DNA of 64,000 bases, from assembly GCF_001306415.1 (NCBI RefSeq), contig NZ_LDJX01000007.1, positions 62,001 to 126,000 of the forward strand, in the 5' to 3' direction. Below are positions 19,801-27,791 of this stretch, in pieces. The notes below the pieces were generated by a model. It did no database searches. It worked only from the letters and a program-made list of their open reading frames with translations, and was not told the DNA's origin. The stretch's first letter is position 1; every line of letters starts with the position of its first letter. This DNA comes from Croceitalea dokdonensis DOKDO 023. Lineage in GTDB: Bacteria; Bacteroidota; Bacteroidia; Flavobacteriales; Flavobacteriaceae. Both the position numbers and the translations under genes were made by a program.

Positions 19801-20214
19801 TATTCCCATACACCCGCAGGTAAAGGCGCGCAACAACCGGGGATGACAGGACAGGTAAAGGAGGATATTTTAAGTAGGTTTGGGGAGCTGGGTGTAGTTG
19901 TTGAGGAAGGGATAGTGTCTTTTATCTCCCACTTGTTAAGAAAGGAGGAGTTCCTTAAGAAAGCTGTCATCTTCCAATATCTTGATGTCCATAATTCTCT
20001 CCAGGAAATAGCCTTGGAGCCCAATAGCCTTGCCTTTACCTATTGTCAGGTACCTGTGGTGTATAGACTGGGAAGTTTGGATACCACTACTGTTTTTATG
20101 AATGACAATTCAAGGGTGGTTTTTGATGCCACTTCCTTGGATGCCATAACCTCTAAAAGCCTATTTCTTAGGGATGGCACCGTAACGCGAATAGAAGTAT
20201 GTTTACATAAGTAG
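16816..20214 (+). CDS. Beta-1,3-oligoglucan phosphorylase, GH149/GH161 type
   Basis: A 1132-residue cytoplasmic enzyme (no signal peptide; ATG 16816 follows a TTG at 16813). The beta-sandwich N-terminal region (NSDALRPFFMSVVSDSNHWMFIASNGGLTAGRKN, quoted in part: SNGGLTAGRKNSAYALFPYY) and long (alpha/alpha)6-barrel body with RPWNKFSINTV, GFDWETIEPDDPWSYIGYWG and PEWNDANNALVGNGVSMVTL are typical of large clan GH-Q phosphorylases. Enzymes of GH149 and GH161 use phosphate to release glucose-1-phosphate from beta-1,3-oligoglucans. Its place between a GH-A and a GH17 gene fits that substrate. Choosing between the two families needs an alignment. Confidence 0.8.
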   Translation: MKYIQIENEGYYKIENSDALRPFFMSVVSDSNHWMFIASNGGLTAGRKNSAYALFPYYTDDKITESFDITGSKTIVKIERADGTHLIWEPFSNRYTGLFNITRNLFKSELGNKIIFEENNKDLGLTYRYQWSSSHTYGFVRKSTLLNTSGSAVELTVLDGIQNIMPYGVDAATQQGSSNLVDAYKRSELVADSGLGIFALSAIIVDKAEPSEALKANVVWSMGCGPSTKLLSSLQLDAFRNGHNVAPEEDVKAERGAYFDVFKVKLSAGQSKEWALVADVNKSTARVISLSEELKVASGLWESVFKDVSKGSANLVRLTSAADAKQLTADQKTNTRHYSNVLFNMMRGGIFDDNYTIEKVDFSTYIQKANSKVFTSNRDPINNLPRTFPLQKLKELANQTADKDLARLCLEYLPLQFSRRHGDPSRPWNKFSINTVTENGDKILDYEGNWRDIFQNWEALAHSYPEFIDSMIHKFLNATTFDGYNPYRVTKSGFDWETIEPDDPWSYIGYWGDHQIIYLLKFLEFSEKHYPGSLQRYFQERIFVYANVPYKIKDYGSILENPKDTILFDEDLDSSIREKRAKIGADGALIWLENGSIYRVNMMEKLLATVLAKVSNFIPEGGIWMNTQRPEWNDANNALVGNGVSMVTLYYLRRFLAFFKGLLGNSTAKQFEVSMELSDFFKQISKTLIDYQHLLGNNITDRDRKTITDGLGKAGSRYRSSVYQNGFSSATKKITAADVQAFVGVALKYLEQSIAVNKRKDGLYHAYNLMTVKSDTEIEVSYLAEMLEGQVAVLSSGHIGNEEAVVLLDGLKNSALFRADQYSYILYPNKDLPKFVVKNNIPEPAIKTSVLLQKLLEAGDNSIIEKSADGGYHFNGDFNNADSLKTALASLPTATYGDLVNKEQQLLLDVFEAVFDHKSFTGRSGTFFGYEGLGSIYWHMVSKLLLAVQEICLRAIHERASDETIGRLLEHYYEINEGIGVHKSPELYGAFPTDPYSHTPAGKGAQQPGMTGQVKEDILSRFGELGVVVEEGIVSFISHLLRKEEFLKKAVIFQYLDVHNSLQEIALEPNSLAFTYCQVPVVYRLGSLDTTTVFMNDNSRVVFDATSLDAITSKSLFLRDGTVTRIEVCLHK

Positions 20215-20241
20215 TGTAAGAATTCACAGAACTATGAACAC

Positions 20242-21519
20242 ATGAAAAAAAATCTTGTAATCCTATCCTGTATTGTTTTGGGGCTTGTTGCCCTGTCTTG
20301 CAAGCAAGACGCAAAATTGGAGCATAAGACCAATGACCTGATAAACAGCAAAGAGTTGACAGCCAAGGATATTTTAGGAAACCCGGACTTTTTGGCCATG
20401 TCTTATGGTGGTTATAGAGATCATGACCATGGCGTTGAACCTACCCTTTCCGAAATTAAAGAGGATATGAAAATCCTACATGCCATGGGCGTTAGGATGC
20501 TGCGTACGTATAAGGTGCACCTTCCGCATGCCGCAAATGTATTACAGGCCATAAGCGAGTTAAAAGCCTCCGACGCTAATTTTGAAATGTATGTGATGCT
20601 TGGGGCATGGATAGATTGCAAGAATGCGTGGACGGAGCTGGAGCCAGACCATAACCAGGAAAGTAAACGTAACGCCGTTGAAATTAAAGAGACCGTAAGG
20701 TTGGCCAAAAAATATCCAGACATTGTAAAGGCAATTGCCGTAGGTAACGAGGCTATGGTGAAATGGGCAACTAGTTATTATGTGCAGCCGGGAATTATCC
20801 TAAAGTGGGTAAACCATCTGCAAGCGTTAAAGAGGGATGGGCAGTTGCCCAAACACCTATGGATCACCAGTTCGGATAATTTTGCGTCTTGGGGCGGCGG
20901 TGGTACGGAATACCATGTACAGGATTTAAATAACTTGATCAAAGCCGTAGATTTTTTATCCATACATACCTACCCCATGCATGACACACATTACAATCCT
21001 AGTTTTTGGGGCACAATGCCCAATGAGCAGGGTTTGGCGGATACCGATAAAATTAAGGCAGCCATGCTAAGGGCCAAAGAATACGCCATATTCCAGTATA
21101 AAGGGGTCCAAGCGTATGTGGCAAGTTTGGGTTTAAACAAACCAATTCATATCGGAGAAACAGGATGGGCCAGTTTTTCAACTGGGTTTTATGGTGCCAA
21201 TGGTTCTAAGGCCACAGATGAGTATAAAGAAGCCTTGTACTATGGACATATGCGGGATTGGACCAGATTAGAAGGTATCTCTTGTTTTTATTTTGAGGCC
21301 TTTGACGAGCCTTGGAAAGGTGGTGAAAATCCAGGGGATTCCGAAAAACATTTTGGTCTTTTTACCGTGGATGGGAAGGCTAAATACGCCCTTTGGGAAG
21401 AAGTGGACAAGGGTACATTTAAGGGTCTTACCAGAGGTGGTCTGCCCATAGAAAAGACATTTAAAGGGGATACCGATGCAATGATGCAACATGCGCTGGT
21501 GCCGTCCACTAAGCAGTAA
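20242..21519 (+). CDS. GH17 beta-1,3-glucanase/transglycosidase lipoprotein
   Basis: A 425-residue GH17 enzyme anchored as a lipoprotein (signal ending LVALSC-KQD). GH17 hallmarks are MSYGGYRDHDHG, VRMLRTYKVH, the acid/base region IAVGNEAMVKW with Glu170, VDFLSIHTYPM, the nucleophile region IGETGWASFS with Glu306, and YFEAFDEPWK. GH17 enzymes hydrolyse or transfer beta-1,3-glucan chains. Together with the GH16 endo-enzyme it would shorten laminarin before or after outer-membrane uptake. It starts 27 bp after the phosphorylase and is probably co-transcribed with it. Confidence 0.9.
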   Translation: MKKNLVILSCIVLGLVALSCKQDAKLEHKTNDLINSKELTAKDILGNPDFLAMSYGGYRDHDHGVEPTLSEIKEDMKILHAMGVRMLRTYKVHLPHAANVLQAISELKASDANFEMYVMLGAWIDCKNAWTELEPDHNQESKRNAVEIKETVRLAKKYPDIVKAIAVGNEAMVKWATSYYVQPGIILKWVNHLQALKRDGQLPKHLWITSSDNFASWGGGGTEYHVQDLNNLIKAVDFLSIHTYPMHDTHYNPSFWGTMPNEQGLADTDKIKAAMLRAKEYAIFQYKGVQAYVASLGLNKPIHIGETGWASFSTGFYGANGSKATDEYKEALYYGHMRDWTRLEGISCFYFEAFDEPWKGGENPGDSEKHFGLFTVDGKAKYALWEEVDKGTFKGLTRGGLPIEKTFKGDTDAMMQHALVPSTKQ

Positions 21520-21534
21520 TATTTAAGTCGCAAT

Positions 21535-21713
21535 ATGGAGAACAATAAAAATAAAGCACATATGGCCGCAAGGGTTTTGCTTTATGGCTTTGTGTGTTTA
21601 TTGGCTAATGTAATCCTTGTGATAACAGCAAGGACATCTCCCTTTCGCTTGGAGACATAACCGCTGAAACGCAGCTAAAGGAACCGGCCCTCCAAACCGT
21701 TGTGCTGAGGTAG
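21535..21713 (+). pseudogene. Possible remnant of a truncated, frameshifted gene
   Basis: From ATG 21535 a 41-codon frame reads MENNKNKAHMAARVLLYGFVCLL, a plausible signal or membrane segment, and stops at 21660. An overlapping second frame (21624-21713) reads NSKDISLSLGDITAETQLKE and also looks coding. A single frameshift would join them, suggesting the stub of a lost gene between GH17 and the transporter. It could also be a genuine small protein. Confidence 0.3.
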
Positions 21714-21753
21714 ATTATATACAGATAGTAACGAATTGACAAAAAAGAAGACA

Positions 21754-23184
21754 ATGACAGACCATGCTATTCAGATTCATACGAAAGTCCCACTGGGACA
21801 AAAGATTGCTTTTGGTGTTGGGATGTTCGCCAACCAAATGTTTCCAGCTATTTTGGGCATTTTTATGGTGGTTTTGGTTCAAGATTTAGGGTTTCCTAAT
21901 TGGATGTACTCCCTTATATACCTTTTTCCAAGGATTTTTGATTCCATTACGGACCCCATTATGGGGTTCATTTCTGACAATACCAAATCCAAATGGGGCC
22001 GCCGCAGACAGTATGTGCTGCTTGGTGGGCTTATTATGGGGGTGGCCTATGTTTTTATGTGGCAACTTTTTAAGGAAGATTCCCTCCAGTACAACTTTTG
22101 GTATTTTTTCATTTGGTCCATCATCTTTTATTTAGGTCTAACCTTTTTTAGTGTACCCTATGTAGCCATGGGGTATGAAATGAGTGACGACTTTCATGAA
22201 CGCACCAATATTATGGCCATTGCCCAGTGGATCGGTCAATGGGCATGGGTCATTGCCCCTTGGTTTTGGGTCATAATGTATGATCCAGAATGGTTTCCAT
22301 CCGCAGATGTTGCTGTCCGTGAACTTGCTATCTGGGTAGCGATACCTTGCAGTATTTGTGCCATTGTACCGGCATTGTTCATCAAAAGTAAATCTACCCT
22401 CAATGAGGATTATGAACCGCTTAATGCCGCCAATATTGGCGGTAGCCTGGTTAAGATTGCCCAAAATTTTAAAGAGGCTTTCAAAATTCCCGAATTCAGA
22501 AAAATTTGTTTTTCCACCTTCTTTATCTACAATGCGTTCTTTGCAGTGTCCTCATTGACATTTTTTGTAATCGTCTATAAATTGTTCAATGGTGATGCAG
22601 AGGCCTCTGGGATATGGGTGTCCTTATTTGGGTGTCTAGGAGCTTTGGGAACCACATTTATTGTGATTCCCATAGTGGCATGGATGTCCAAAACCATGGG
22701 TAAGCGAAAAGCATTTATGATTTCCCAAGCAATTTCCATAATAGGGTATATTATGATGTATTTTCTTTTTATCCCCGGAAAACCATGGTTGTATATCATT
22801 TGCTTGCCGTTCTTTTCATTTGGTATTGGAAGCTTGTTCACCATTATGATGTCCATGACAGCGGACATAATAGATATTGATGAGCTAAATAGTGGTAAAA
22901 GAAGGGAAGGTGTTTTTGGGGCTATTTATTGGTGGATGGTAAAAGTCGGTTTTGCCATTGCCGGGGGCTTAGGTGCGGCTTTTTTGGGTGTCGTGGGGTT
23001 TGATCCCGATCTCACCACATTGCAGCAACCCGATGCCATTCAGGGCTTGCATGCCATTTTCTGCTTTTTCCCCGTTGTTGGTACCTTGGTGGCAATGTAT
23101 ATCATGAATTCTTATGACATTACTGAAGAAAAGGCCAATGCAATAAGAGCTAAGATAGAAGAAAGAAAAGTGAACAATCTTTAA
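21754..23184 (+). CDS. GPH-family (MFS) sugar:cation symporter
   Basis: A 476-residue inner-membrane carrier with about twelve transmembrane helices. ATG 21754 is preferred over a TTG at 21736. The segment PRIFDSITDPIMGFISDNTKSKWGRRRQYVL is the glycoside-pentoside-hexuronide family signature (D-x-x-D-P-x-x-G followed by the basic loop; here ITDPIMGFISDNTKSKWG). The second half repeats a related loop near MSKTMGKRKAFM and ends in SMTADIIDIDELNSGKRREG. In this locus it should bring beta-1,3-oligoglucans into the cytoplasm for the phosphorylase. It closes the glycan locus. Confidence 0.88.
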   Translation: MTDHAIQIHTKVPLGQKIAFGVGMFANQMFPAILGIFMVVLVQDLGFPNWMYSLIYLFPRIFDSITDPIMGFISDNTKSKWGRRRQYVLLGGLIMGVAYVFMWQLFKEDSLQYNFWYFFIWSIIFYLGLTFFSVPYVAMGYEMSDDFHERTNIMAIAQWIGQWAWVIAPWFWVIMYDPEWFPSADVAVRELAIWVAIPCSICAIVPALFIKSKSTLNEDYEPLNAANIGGSLVKIAQNFKEAFKIPEFRKICFSTFFIYNAFFAVSSLTFFVIVYKLFNGDAEASGIWVSLFGCLGALGTTFIVIPIVAWMSKTMGKRKAFMISQAISIIGYIMMYFLFIPGKPWLYIICLPFFSFGIGSLFTIMMSMTADIIDIDELNSGKRREGVFGAIYWWMVKVGFAIAGGLGAAFLGVVGFDPDLTTLQQPDAIQGLHAIFCFFPVVGTLVAMYIMNSYDITEEKANAIRAKIEERKVNNL

Positions 23185-23480
23185 GAATTAATCTATATCA
23201 TACAGGTAAGGACATCATTTTTCACTTGCCCAACATCATTTTAAGTAAAATGCAGTATAGGTTGCGCTTACTGGGATCAAAATACACTTAAATGTCTCCT
23301 TTAATGATTTTCAGAAACGAAAGAAAATAGATAGAGAGGTTTGTCCATCTAAATCTTGAATTCTTAAATCCCTTAAATCCAATCGAATTGACAAAAGTTA
23401 TCATTTGGTAAAACAGGGTAACTGGTTGTTTTTCTAACTTAAATTAAGATAATTTTGAAGAAAAAATTAATCTATTCGCT

Positions 23481-24092
23481 ATGGGCAAGTTCTTTGAAGC
23501 AGAACTAAAGGATAAGTTTTTAAAGTTTGCTGCCTCCAAGGACAATTACTTTGAACTACGGTTGTTGTATAACGAATTTCTATATCCCCATTATAGCTTG
23601 GAGTTTGCATCACGGCTGGTCAGCGAAATTCTTGAATATGATCCGGAATTGCTAGACGTCATGAGTGGCAACGGATTTAAGGTTTTTATGATTTCTTCAA
23701 CAGCGGCCACCAAAGCTTTTGTAGCGGAATCAAGTTTTTGTCAACTTGTGGTTCAGGAAGAAGAAAAATGGGATAATTTTTTGAAACAGGTCTCTACATT
23801 AAGGCAACTGTCCAAAAAAGAAAAATCGTTGTTGGATACCAAACAAAGACAAAGCCTTAGAAATGAAAAAAAATGGCTTGTACCAATAAGTTCCGTATTA
23901 GGTCTTTCCATAGTTCTCAATATCTGTTTGCTGGGCTACATTATATTCGGTGATAATGGGTTGACAACTGGTCAGAATTCTTTTGAAAAGGTATCGGATG
24001 TACAGTCTTTGAAACTAACGTCACCTATAAAAAAGGAAAAGGCAACCATAGAATTTAAACAAGACTCCCTGTTGGTACGAAAAAAAGAATGA
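23481..24092 (+). CDS. Hypothetical protein with one transmembrane helix
   Basis: A 203-residue protein of unknown function. Residues 1-130 are helical and charged with a FELRLLYNEFLYPHYSLEFASRLVSEIL segment (quoted in part: YNEFLYPHYSLEFASRLV). One membrane helix follows at about 134-156 (LVPISSVLGLSIVLNICLLG), then a short polar tail. No family is recognised. It stands alone after a 296-bp gap downstream of the sugar symporter, in which I see no gene. Confidence 0.65.
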   Translation: MGKFFEAELKDKFLKFAASKDNYFELRLLYNEFLYPHYSLEFASRLVSEILEYDPELLDVMSGNGFKVFMISSTAATKAFVAESSFCQLVVQEEEKWDNFLKQVSTLRQLSKKEKSLLDTKQRQSLRNEKKWLVPISSVLGLSIVLNICLLGYIIFGDNGLTTGQNSFEKVSDVQSLKLTSPIKKEKATIEFKQDSLLVRKKE

Positions 24093-24316
24093 TTCCCGGA
24101 CCATTTTAAGGCAATTAGCGTTATAAACCCTTAGTTTTTGACCATATTAAATCCTTTGGAATGGATGCCGACCAACCCTTGATTGGGACGGCAATGACGC
24201 TCTTTTCTATTGGTAAAACCAGCTGGATTCGCCATCGGAAGTCTTTTAATACTGATGTAAGCAACCATTAGGCGTAGCCCACGGTAGTAACGATATAGAA
24301 TGGATAAGAGGTTAAT

Positions 24317-24787
24317 TTACTGTCGCTGGTACACTTTGGTCCTGATGCCAGGAAGGTCATCCCCAACATTCTGTATCAATTGATCTCCGGACAAGGTAAA
24401 TTGGGTTAAGGCACCTCCATTTAACTGTAACGTACCACTGGCGGCCTCCCAATTTCCGGAAAGGGCAAAAGGCTCAGAGCATGTAACATTATATAAATTT
24501 CCGGTTATGGAGGAAATTAGGGCAGGTGCTACCCCGCCAAGGTTCCAAGAACCGTTTGCGGTTATGGTAAGAACTTCGTTTAAACAATCCACCTCTTCCA
24601 GCAGATTAGTGGCAGTTATCCCATCATTATTGGCATCAATTGCGGAACTTACCGTAAGCTGTGTTAACTGCCAAGTACCCAATACATCGGTAGTTGTGGT
24701 ATCAACGGGACCATCTTCCTCGGTGCTGCAAGAAAGCATAAAGAGATATGCAATAATCAAACAAAAAAAGTAAGAAAAAGATTTCAT
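24317..24787 (-). CDS. Lipocalin-like lipoprotein
   Basis: A 156-residue lipoprotein (signal ending LFMLSC-STEED). The mature part reads as a small beta-barrel: LGTWQLTQLTV at the start, four Cys (VDCLNEVLTI and YNVTCSEPF among them), LSGNWEAASGTLQLNG and a final TKVYQRQ strand. This matches lipocalin-like (Lipocalin_4/5) proteins common in Flavobacteriia, whose ligands are unknown. It is transcribed alone, opposite to the preceding gene. Confidence 0.7.
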   Translation of the reverse strand: MKSFSYFFCLIIAYLFMLSCSTEEDGPVDTTTTDVLGTWQLTQLTVSSAIDANNDGITATNLLEEVDCLNEVLTITANGSWNLGGVAPALISSITGNLYNVTCSEPFALSGNWEAASGTLQLNGGALTQFTLSGDQLIQNVGDDLPGIRTKVYQRQ

Positions 24788-24999
24788 ACAGAGTATTTTA
24801 AGTAATTTACGATTTTAACGAGATTTTGAGAAATCTATTCAATCTTTATTCTTTATATTGGCGCAGAAATTTGTTTACCTTCCCAAACGAATTTTTTTGG
24901 CCTAGTAGTTGTTCACGGCTTATGGTCATGGACCAATCAAGGTCATATGTAGCTAAATAAGGCTCAAATGGGATAAATCGTTTTAATTATAAGATAAAC

Positions 25000-25227
25000 A
25001 TGATAGAAAAATTGTTGGAACATGCCGAAGAGTTTGAGAATAGAACTTTAAGCCATATGTCTACGAGTGATAGGGTTGCGGCTTCTAGAGAGGTGAAAAA
25101 ACTAATTCTCGATATCAATGAAGTGTATAAGGAATCTAAAGACCCAAACCTCATGGATACGATGAAGCGGCTTACAGAAAAGAAAAAGAAAATTGAGAAA
25201 CGTATCAAAGGTACGCCTTTGGTATAA
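25000..25227 (+). CDS. Small conserved-looking helical protein
   Basis: A 75-residue, highly charged, all-helical protein (MIEKLLEHAEEFENRTLSHM..., ending KKKKIEKRIKGTPLV). The ATG is followed by a normal frame and a strong terminator 18 bp after the stop, which supports a real gene. No function is recognised. Confidence 0.65.
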   Translation: MIEKLLEHAEEFENRTLSHMSTSDRVAASREVKKLILDINEVYKESKDPNLMDTMKRLTEKKKKIEKRIKGTPLV

Positions 25228-25245
25228 AGTGGATATGGTTAACAC

Positions 25246-25283
25246 AAAAGCCCATGGTTCTTGATATCATGGGCTTTTTTTAT
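25246..25283 (+). terminator. Strong hairpin terminator
   Basis: AAAAGCCCATG (25246-25256) pairs with CATGGGCTTTT (25268-25278) and is followed by T residues. It terminates the 75-residue protein gene. Confidence 0.85.
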
Positions 25284-25558
25284 TTGTTTTTTCCATTATA
25301 AAATGCCCAGATTTGGTACCCCCTTGGTTGGTCTTTTCTGATTCCGTGTCTTTATGATATACAAATAGGTGCTATTGTGGTTTTACTTCTTCCAAATAGA
25401 GGGATAAATAGGGTTCGTATTGTCATTTGTTCCCCTTTTCATGGCAGAACATAGTGTCCCGCCCAATAGGATATTACACCTTAGGTCAACAAATTCCTGC
25501 ATTTATCAGGGCTGTTAATAAGCATAGTCCATTTAGATTTGGCTTGGCAATTTAGTCC
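25284..25558. other. Gap with no gene seen
   Basis: Between the terminator and the convergent DUF4266 gene I see no credible frame, repeat or RNA. In related genomes a DUF3570 beta-barrel gene usually follows DUF4266 here; nothing resembling it is visible. Confidence 0.5.
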
Positions 25559-25768
25559 TTAATTGCACCCACAGCCACCTCCGGTTTTTCCACCATTGGC
25601 GCCCGCAGCACCTTCTCTGTAGATTTGGAAATTGGTTTCAAAACGCTCGCAACCGCGCAATCCAAGTTGCATTTCGGTATCATTGATGTAGGCTTTGTCA
25701 TATTCCTTTACCACTACGCAGGAGCTGGTGGTAAGAAGTAAGGTTAAGGCCAAAAGAACACTTTTCAT
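25559..25768 (-). CDS. DUF4266 lipoprotein
   Basis: A 69-residue lipoprotein. ATG 25768 (MKSVLLALTLLLTTSSC) is chosen because it yields the lipobox; the longer frame to 25828 overlaps apbE. The family core CVVVKEYDKAYINDTEMQLG and the Gly/Cys-rich C-terminus GGKTGGGCGCN are clear. DUF4266 genes accompany thioredoxin, ApbE and usually DUF3570 genes, pointing to extracytoplasmic redox or flavinylation. Its start lies 4 bp after the apbE stop. Confidence 0.85.
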   Translation of the reverse strand: MKSVLLALTLLLTTSSCVVVKEYDKAYINDTEMQLGLRGCERFETNFQIYREGAAGANGGKTGGGCGCN

Positions 25769-25772
25769 CTTA

Positions 25773-26765
25773 TTATTTTTCAAAGGTATCCAAGAGGATG
25801 CCGGAACTAGTGAGGATTTTATTGTCATCGTCTATCAAAACAACCTCAACACCATCCAATTGATTGATCAGGTGTACGCCTGCGTCTTTTCCCATCACAA
25901 AAACCGCAGTTGCCAAAGCATCACAAAGTTCGGCATTTTTTGCAAATACCGTTGCGCTTTGTATACCTTGGGTGGGATATCCAGTTCTTGGGTCTATAAT
26001 ATGGGAATATTTCTGACCTTTAAAGAGAAGAAATTTTTCATAATTGCCCGATGTGGCCACGGCAGATTCTATAACGGGCAACCATGAAAACACTTTGGTC
26101 TTATCCAATGGATTGGTGATGCCCACCATCCATTTTTCGCCAGAATATTTGGTACCCCATGTGGTTAGGTCCCCGGATGCATTGATTATGCCACCAATAA
26201 CTTCTTTGGACACCAATAATGCTTTGGCCCTGTCTGCTGCATAGCCCTTGCCTAGCGCACCAAAGGCTATTTTCATTCCCTTTTCGGGGAGAAATACGGT
26301 ACTTTTTGTTTGGTCCAACACAATTTTCCCATAGCCCACTTTTTGGACAGATTCCCGTATTGCTTCTGGACTGGGCATTTTTGTCATCTCCCCATTGAAC
26401 TTCCAAACGGAATCTATGGAGGCATAGGAAATATCAAATGCACCATCCGTAATTTTAGAAATCCCTATTGCTCGCTGTATAAGCCCAAAAAGCTCCCTGC
26501 TTACCACAACTGGGCGTATGCCAGCATTCCTATTTATTTTGGAGGTTTCAGAACCTTCATCCCACGAGGAAATCAATTTTTCTATTCGCTTAATTTCTGA
26601 AATGGCCTCATTGATGTTGATATACCCAATTTCTTCGTTTTGCGCAACCACCGTAATCTCAAAGCGGGTGCCCATCAGTTTGAGTACTTGCGAAACGTTA
26701 ACCAAATCTTCCTGTGCCTTGGCGTGGAAGAAGACCATTAGCAGTGCGCTTAGCAGGATTTTCAT
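25773..26765 (-). CDS. apbE: FAD:protein FMN transferase (ApbE)
   Basis: ApbE moves FMN from FAD onto a Thr/Ser of a target flavoprotein in the periplasm. The 330-residue precursor has a signal peptide ending FHAKAQ, then MGTRFEITV, the ISSWDEGSETSKINRNAG and DGAFDIS segments, FGALGKGYAADRAK (nucleotide binding), GGIINASGDLTTWG and HIIDPRTGYPT, all family marks. It is the middle gene of an operon: its ATG overlaps the thioredoxin stop by 4 bp and DUF4266 follows. No obvious flavinylation target lies in this window. Confidence 0.94.
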   Translation of the reverse strand: MKILLSALLMVFFHAKAQEDLVNVSQVLKLMGTRFEITVVAQNEEIGYININEAISEIKRIEKLISSWDEGSETSKINRNAGIRPVVVSRELFGLIQRAIGISKITDGAFDISYASIDSVWKFNGEMTKMPSPEAIRESVQKVGYGKIVLDQTKSTVFLPEKGMKIAFGALGKGYAADRAKALLVSKEVIGGIINASGDLTTWGTKYSGEKWMVGITNPLDKTKVFSWLPVIESAVATSGNYEKFLLFKGQKYSHIIDPRTGYPTQGIQSATVFAKNAELCDALATAVFVMGKDAGVHLINQLDGVEVVLIDDDNKILTSSGILLDTFEK

Positions 26766-27205
26766 TTTATTAGAAATGAGTTCAAGTGATCGATATAGGC
26801 GTTGGGGTCCAACTTTTTATAACCCGTTTGGCCCAGTACGGTCTCGTCCGCCCTCATCAAAATCACTAATGGAAAAAGCCCATTGGTGTTAAAGCGTTCT
26901 GCAAGCGCCTTGTTCTGGTTTAAGATAGGGTTGGGTAACCGATTGGCTTTTTTTCTTGGGAAATCTGCTCGATAGAGCACATAATTGGCGTTGGCATGGT
27001 TTTGAAACTCTTCTGATTGCCAAATGGTGCGTTCCAATTTAATGCAGGGGGCACACCAGTCCGACCCCGAAAAAACCAAAAGAATGAGTTTGTTTTCCTG
27101 GGAGGCCCGCTGTACTACCTTTTGATAATCCTGCTCCCAATCCTGAGCCATTAGCCCCAATGGTAAAAAGAACAATAACATCAAAAATTTGGGTTTCATG
27201 CACAT
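26762..27205 (-). CDS. Secreted thioredoxin-family protein
   Basis: A 147-residue thioredoxin-fold protein with a signal peptide ending PLGLMAQ. The active site is DWCAPC (WCxxC) in LLVFSGSDWCAPCIKLERTI, and the cis-Pro region is GLFPLVILM. It begins the thioredoxin-apbE-DUF4266 operon and probably handles periplasmic disulfides for that system. Confidence 0.9.
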   Translation of the reverse strand: MCMKPKFLMLLFFLPLGLMAQDWEQDYQKVVQRASQENKLILLVFSGSDWCAPCIKLERTIWQSEEFQNHANANYVLYRADFPRKKANRLPNPILNQNKALAERFNTNGLFPLVILMRADETVLGQTGYKKLDPNAYIDHLNSFLIK

Positions 27206-27247
27206 TTCTCAAGGGTTTGGGAAATAAGGGTTTAGCAACTTAATGCT

Positions 27248-27748
27248 TCATTCCATGGAACTACGCTCGTAGGCAAAACCACCAGCTTCTTGCTGGGACC
27301 AGCTGGTAAAGGTAATATCCAAAGCAATATTATCTTCCACTAATAACAATACCAAATTCACTCCTACATTATCCTTGGGTTTGGCCAAGGTTCCCCTAAA
27401 CGTGGAAAATTCCAAATTTTGAAGGTTGTCGGTGGTTCCCCTTGCCCACAACGTGCCAGCAGGACTGGTGTTTTTATTGGCACTGTTCTCGCTAGCAGCA
27501 TTGTAGATTTGGCCACCAGAGTTGCCCCTTGTAATGATAACATTTGGCGTAATGACGTCCCGGTTTTCAGCTGCGGATGGGTCGCCTCCCGAAGATTTTT
27601 GAAAAACAATCGTAGGTCCCGTCCATATTGTTGTTTCGGATAAGTCTAAATCCTGTGTTGGTGGAATAACTGGTGCAGGGTCATCGCTGCCGCAAGAAAT
27701 AAGTAGCAGGGTAAGCACTAAGGCGGTGTAGAATTTCATTTTTTTCAT
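27248..27748 (-). CDS. Hypothetical lipoprotein
   Basis: A 166-residue lipoprotein (signal ending LLLISC-GSDDP). The mature chain is beta-rich with IWTGPTIVFQKSSGGDP, VIITRGNSGGQIYNAA and a C-terminal FTSWSQQEAGGFAYERSS, a motif repeatedly seen in flavobacterial secreted proteins of unknown function. It lies 42 bp upstream of the thioredoxin gene on the same strand and may be transcribed with it. Confidence 0.7.
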   Translation of the reverse strand: MKKMKFYTALVLTLLLISCGSDDPAPVIPPTQDLDLSETTIWTGPTIVFQKSSGGDPSAAENRDVITPNVIITRGNSGGQIYNAASENSANKNTSPAGTLWARGTTDNLQNLEFSTFRGTLAKPKDNVGVNLVLLLVEDNIALDITFTSWSQQEAGGFAYERSSME

Positions 27749-27791
27749 AAGGTGTTTTTATTTAAGAACGGTAAAAGATTCCATTTTCGTA

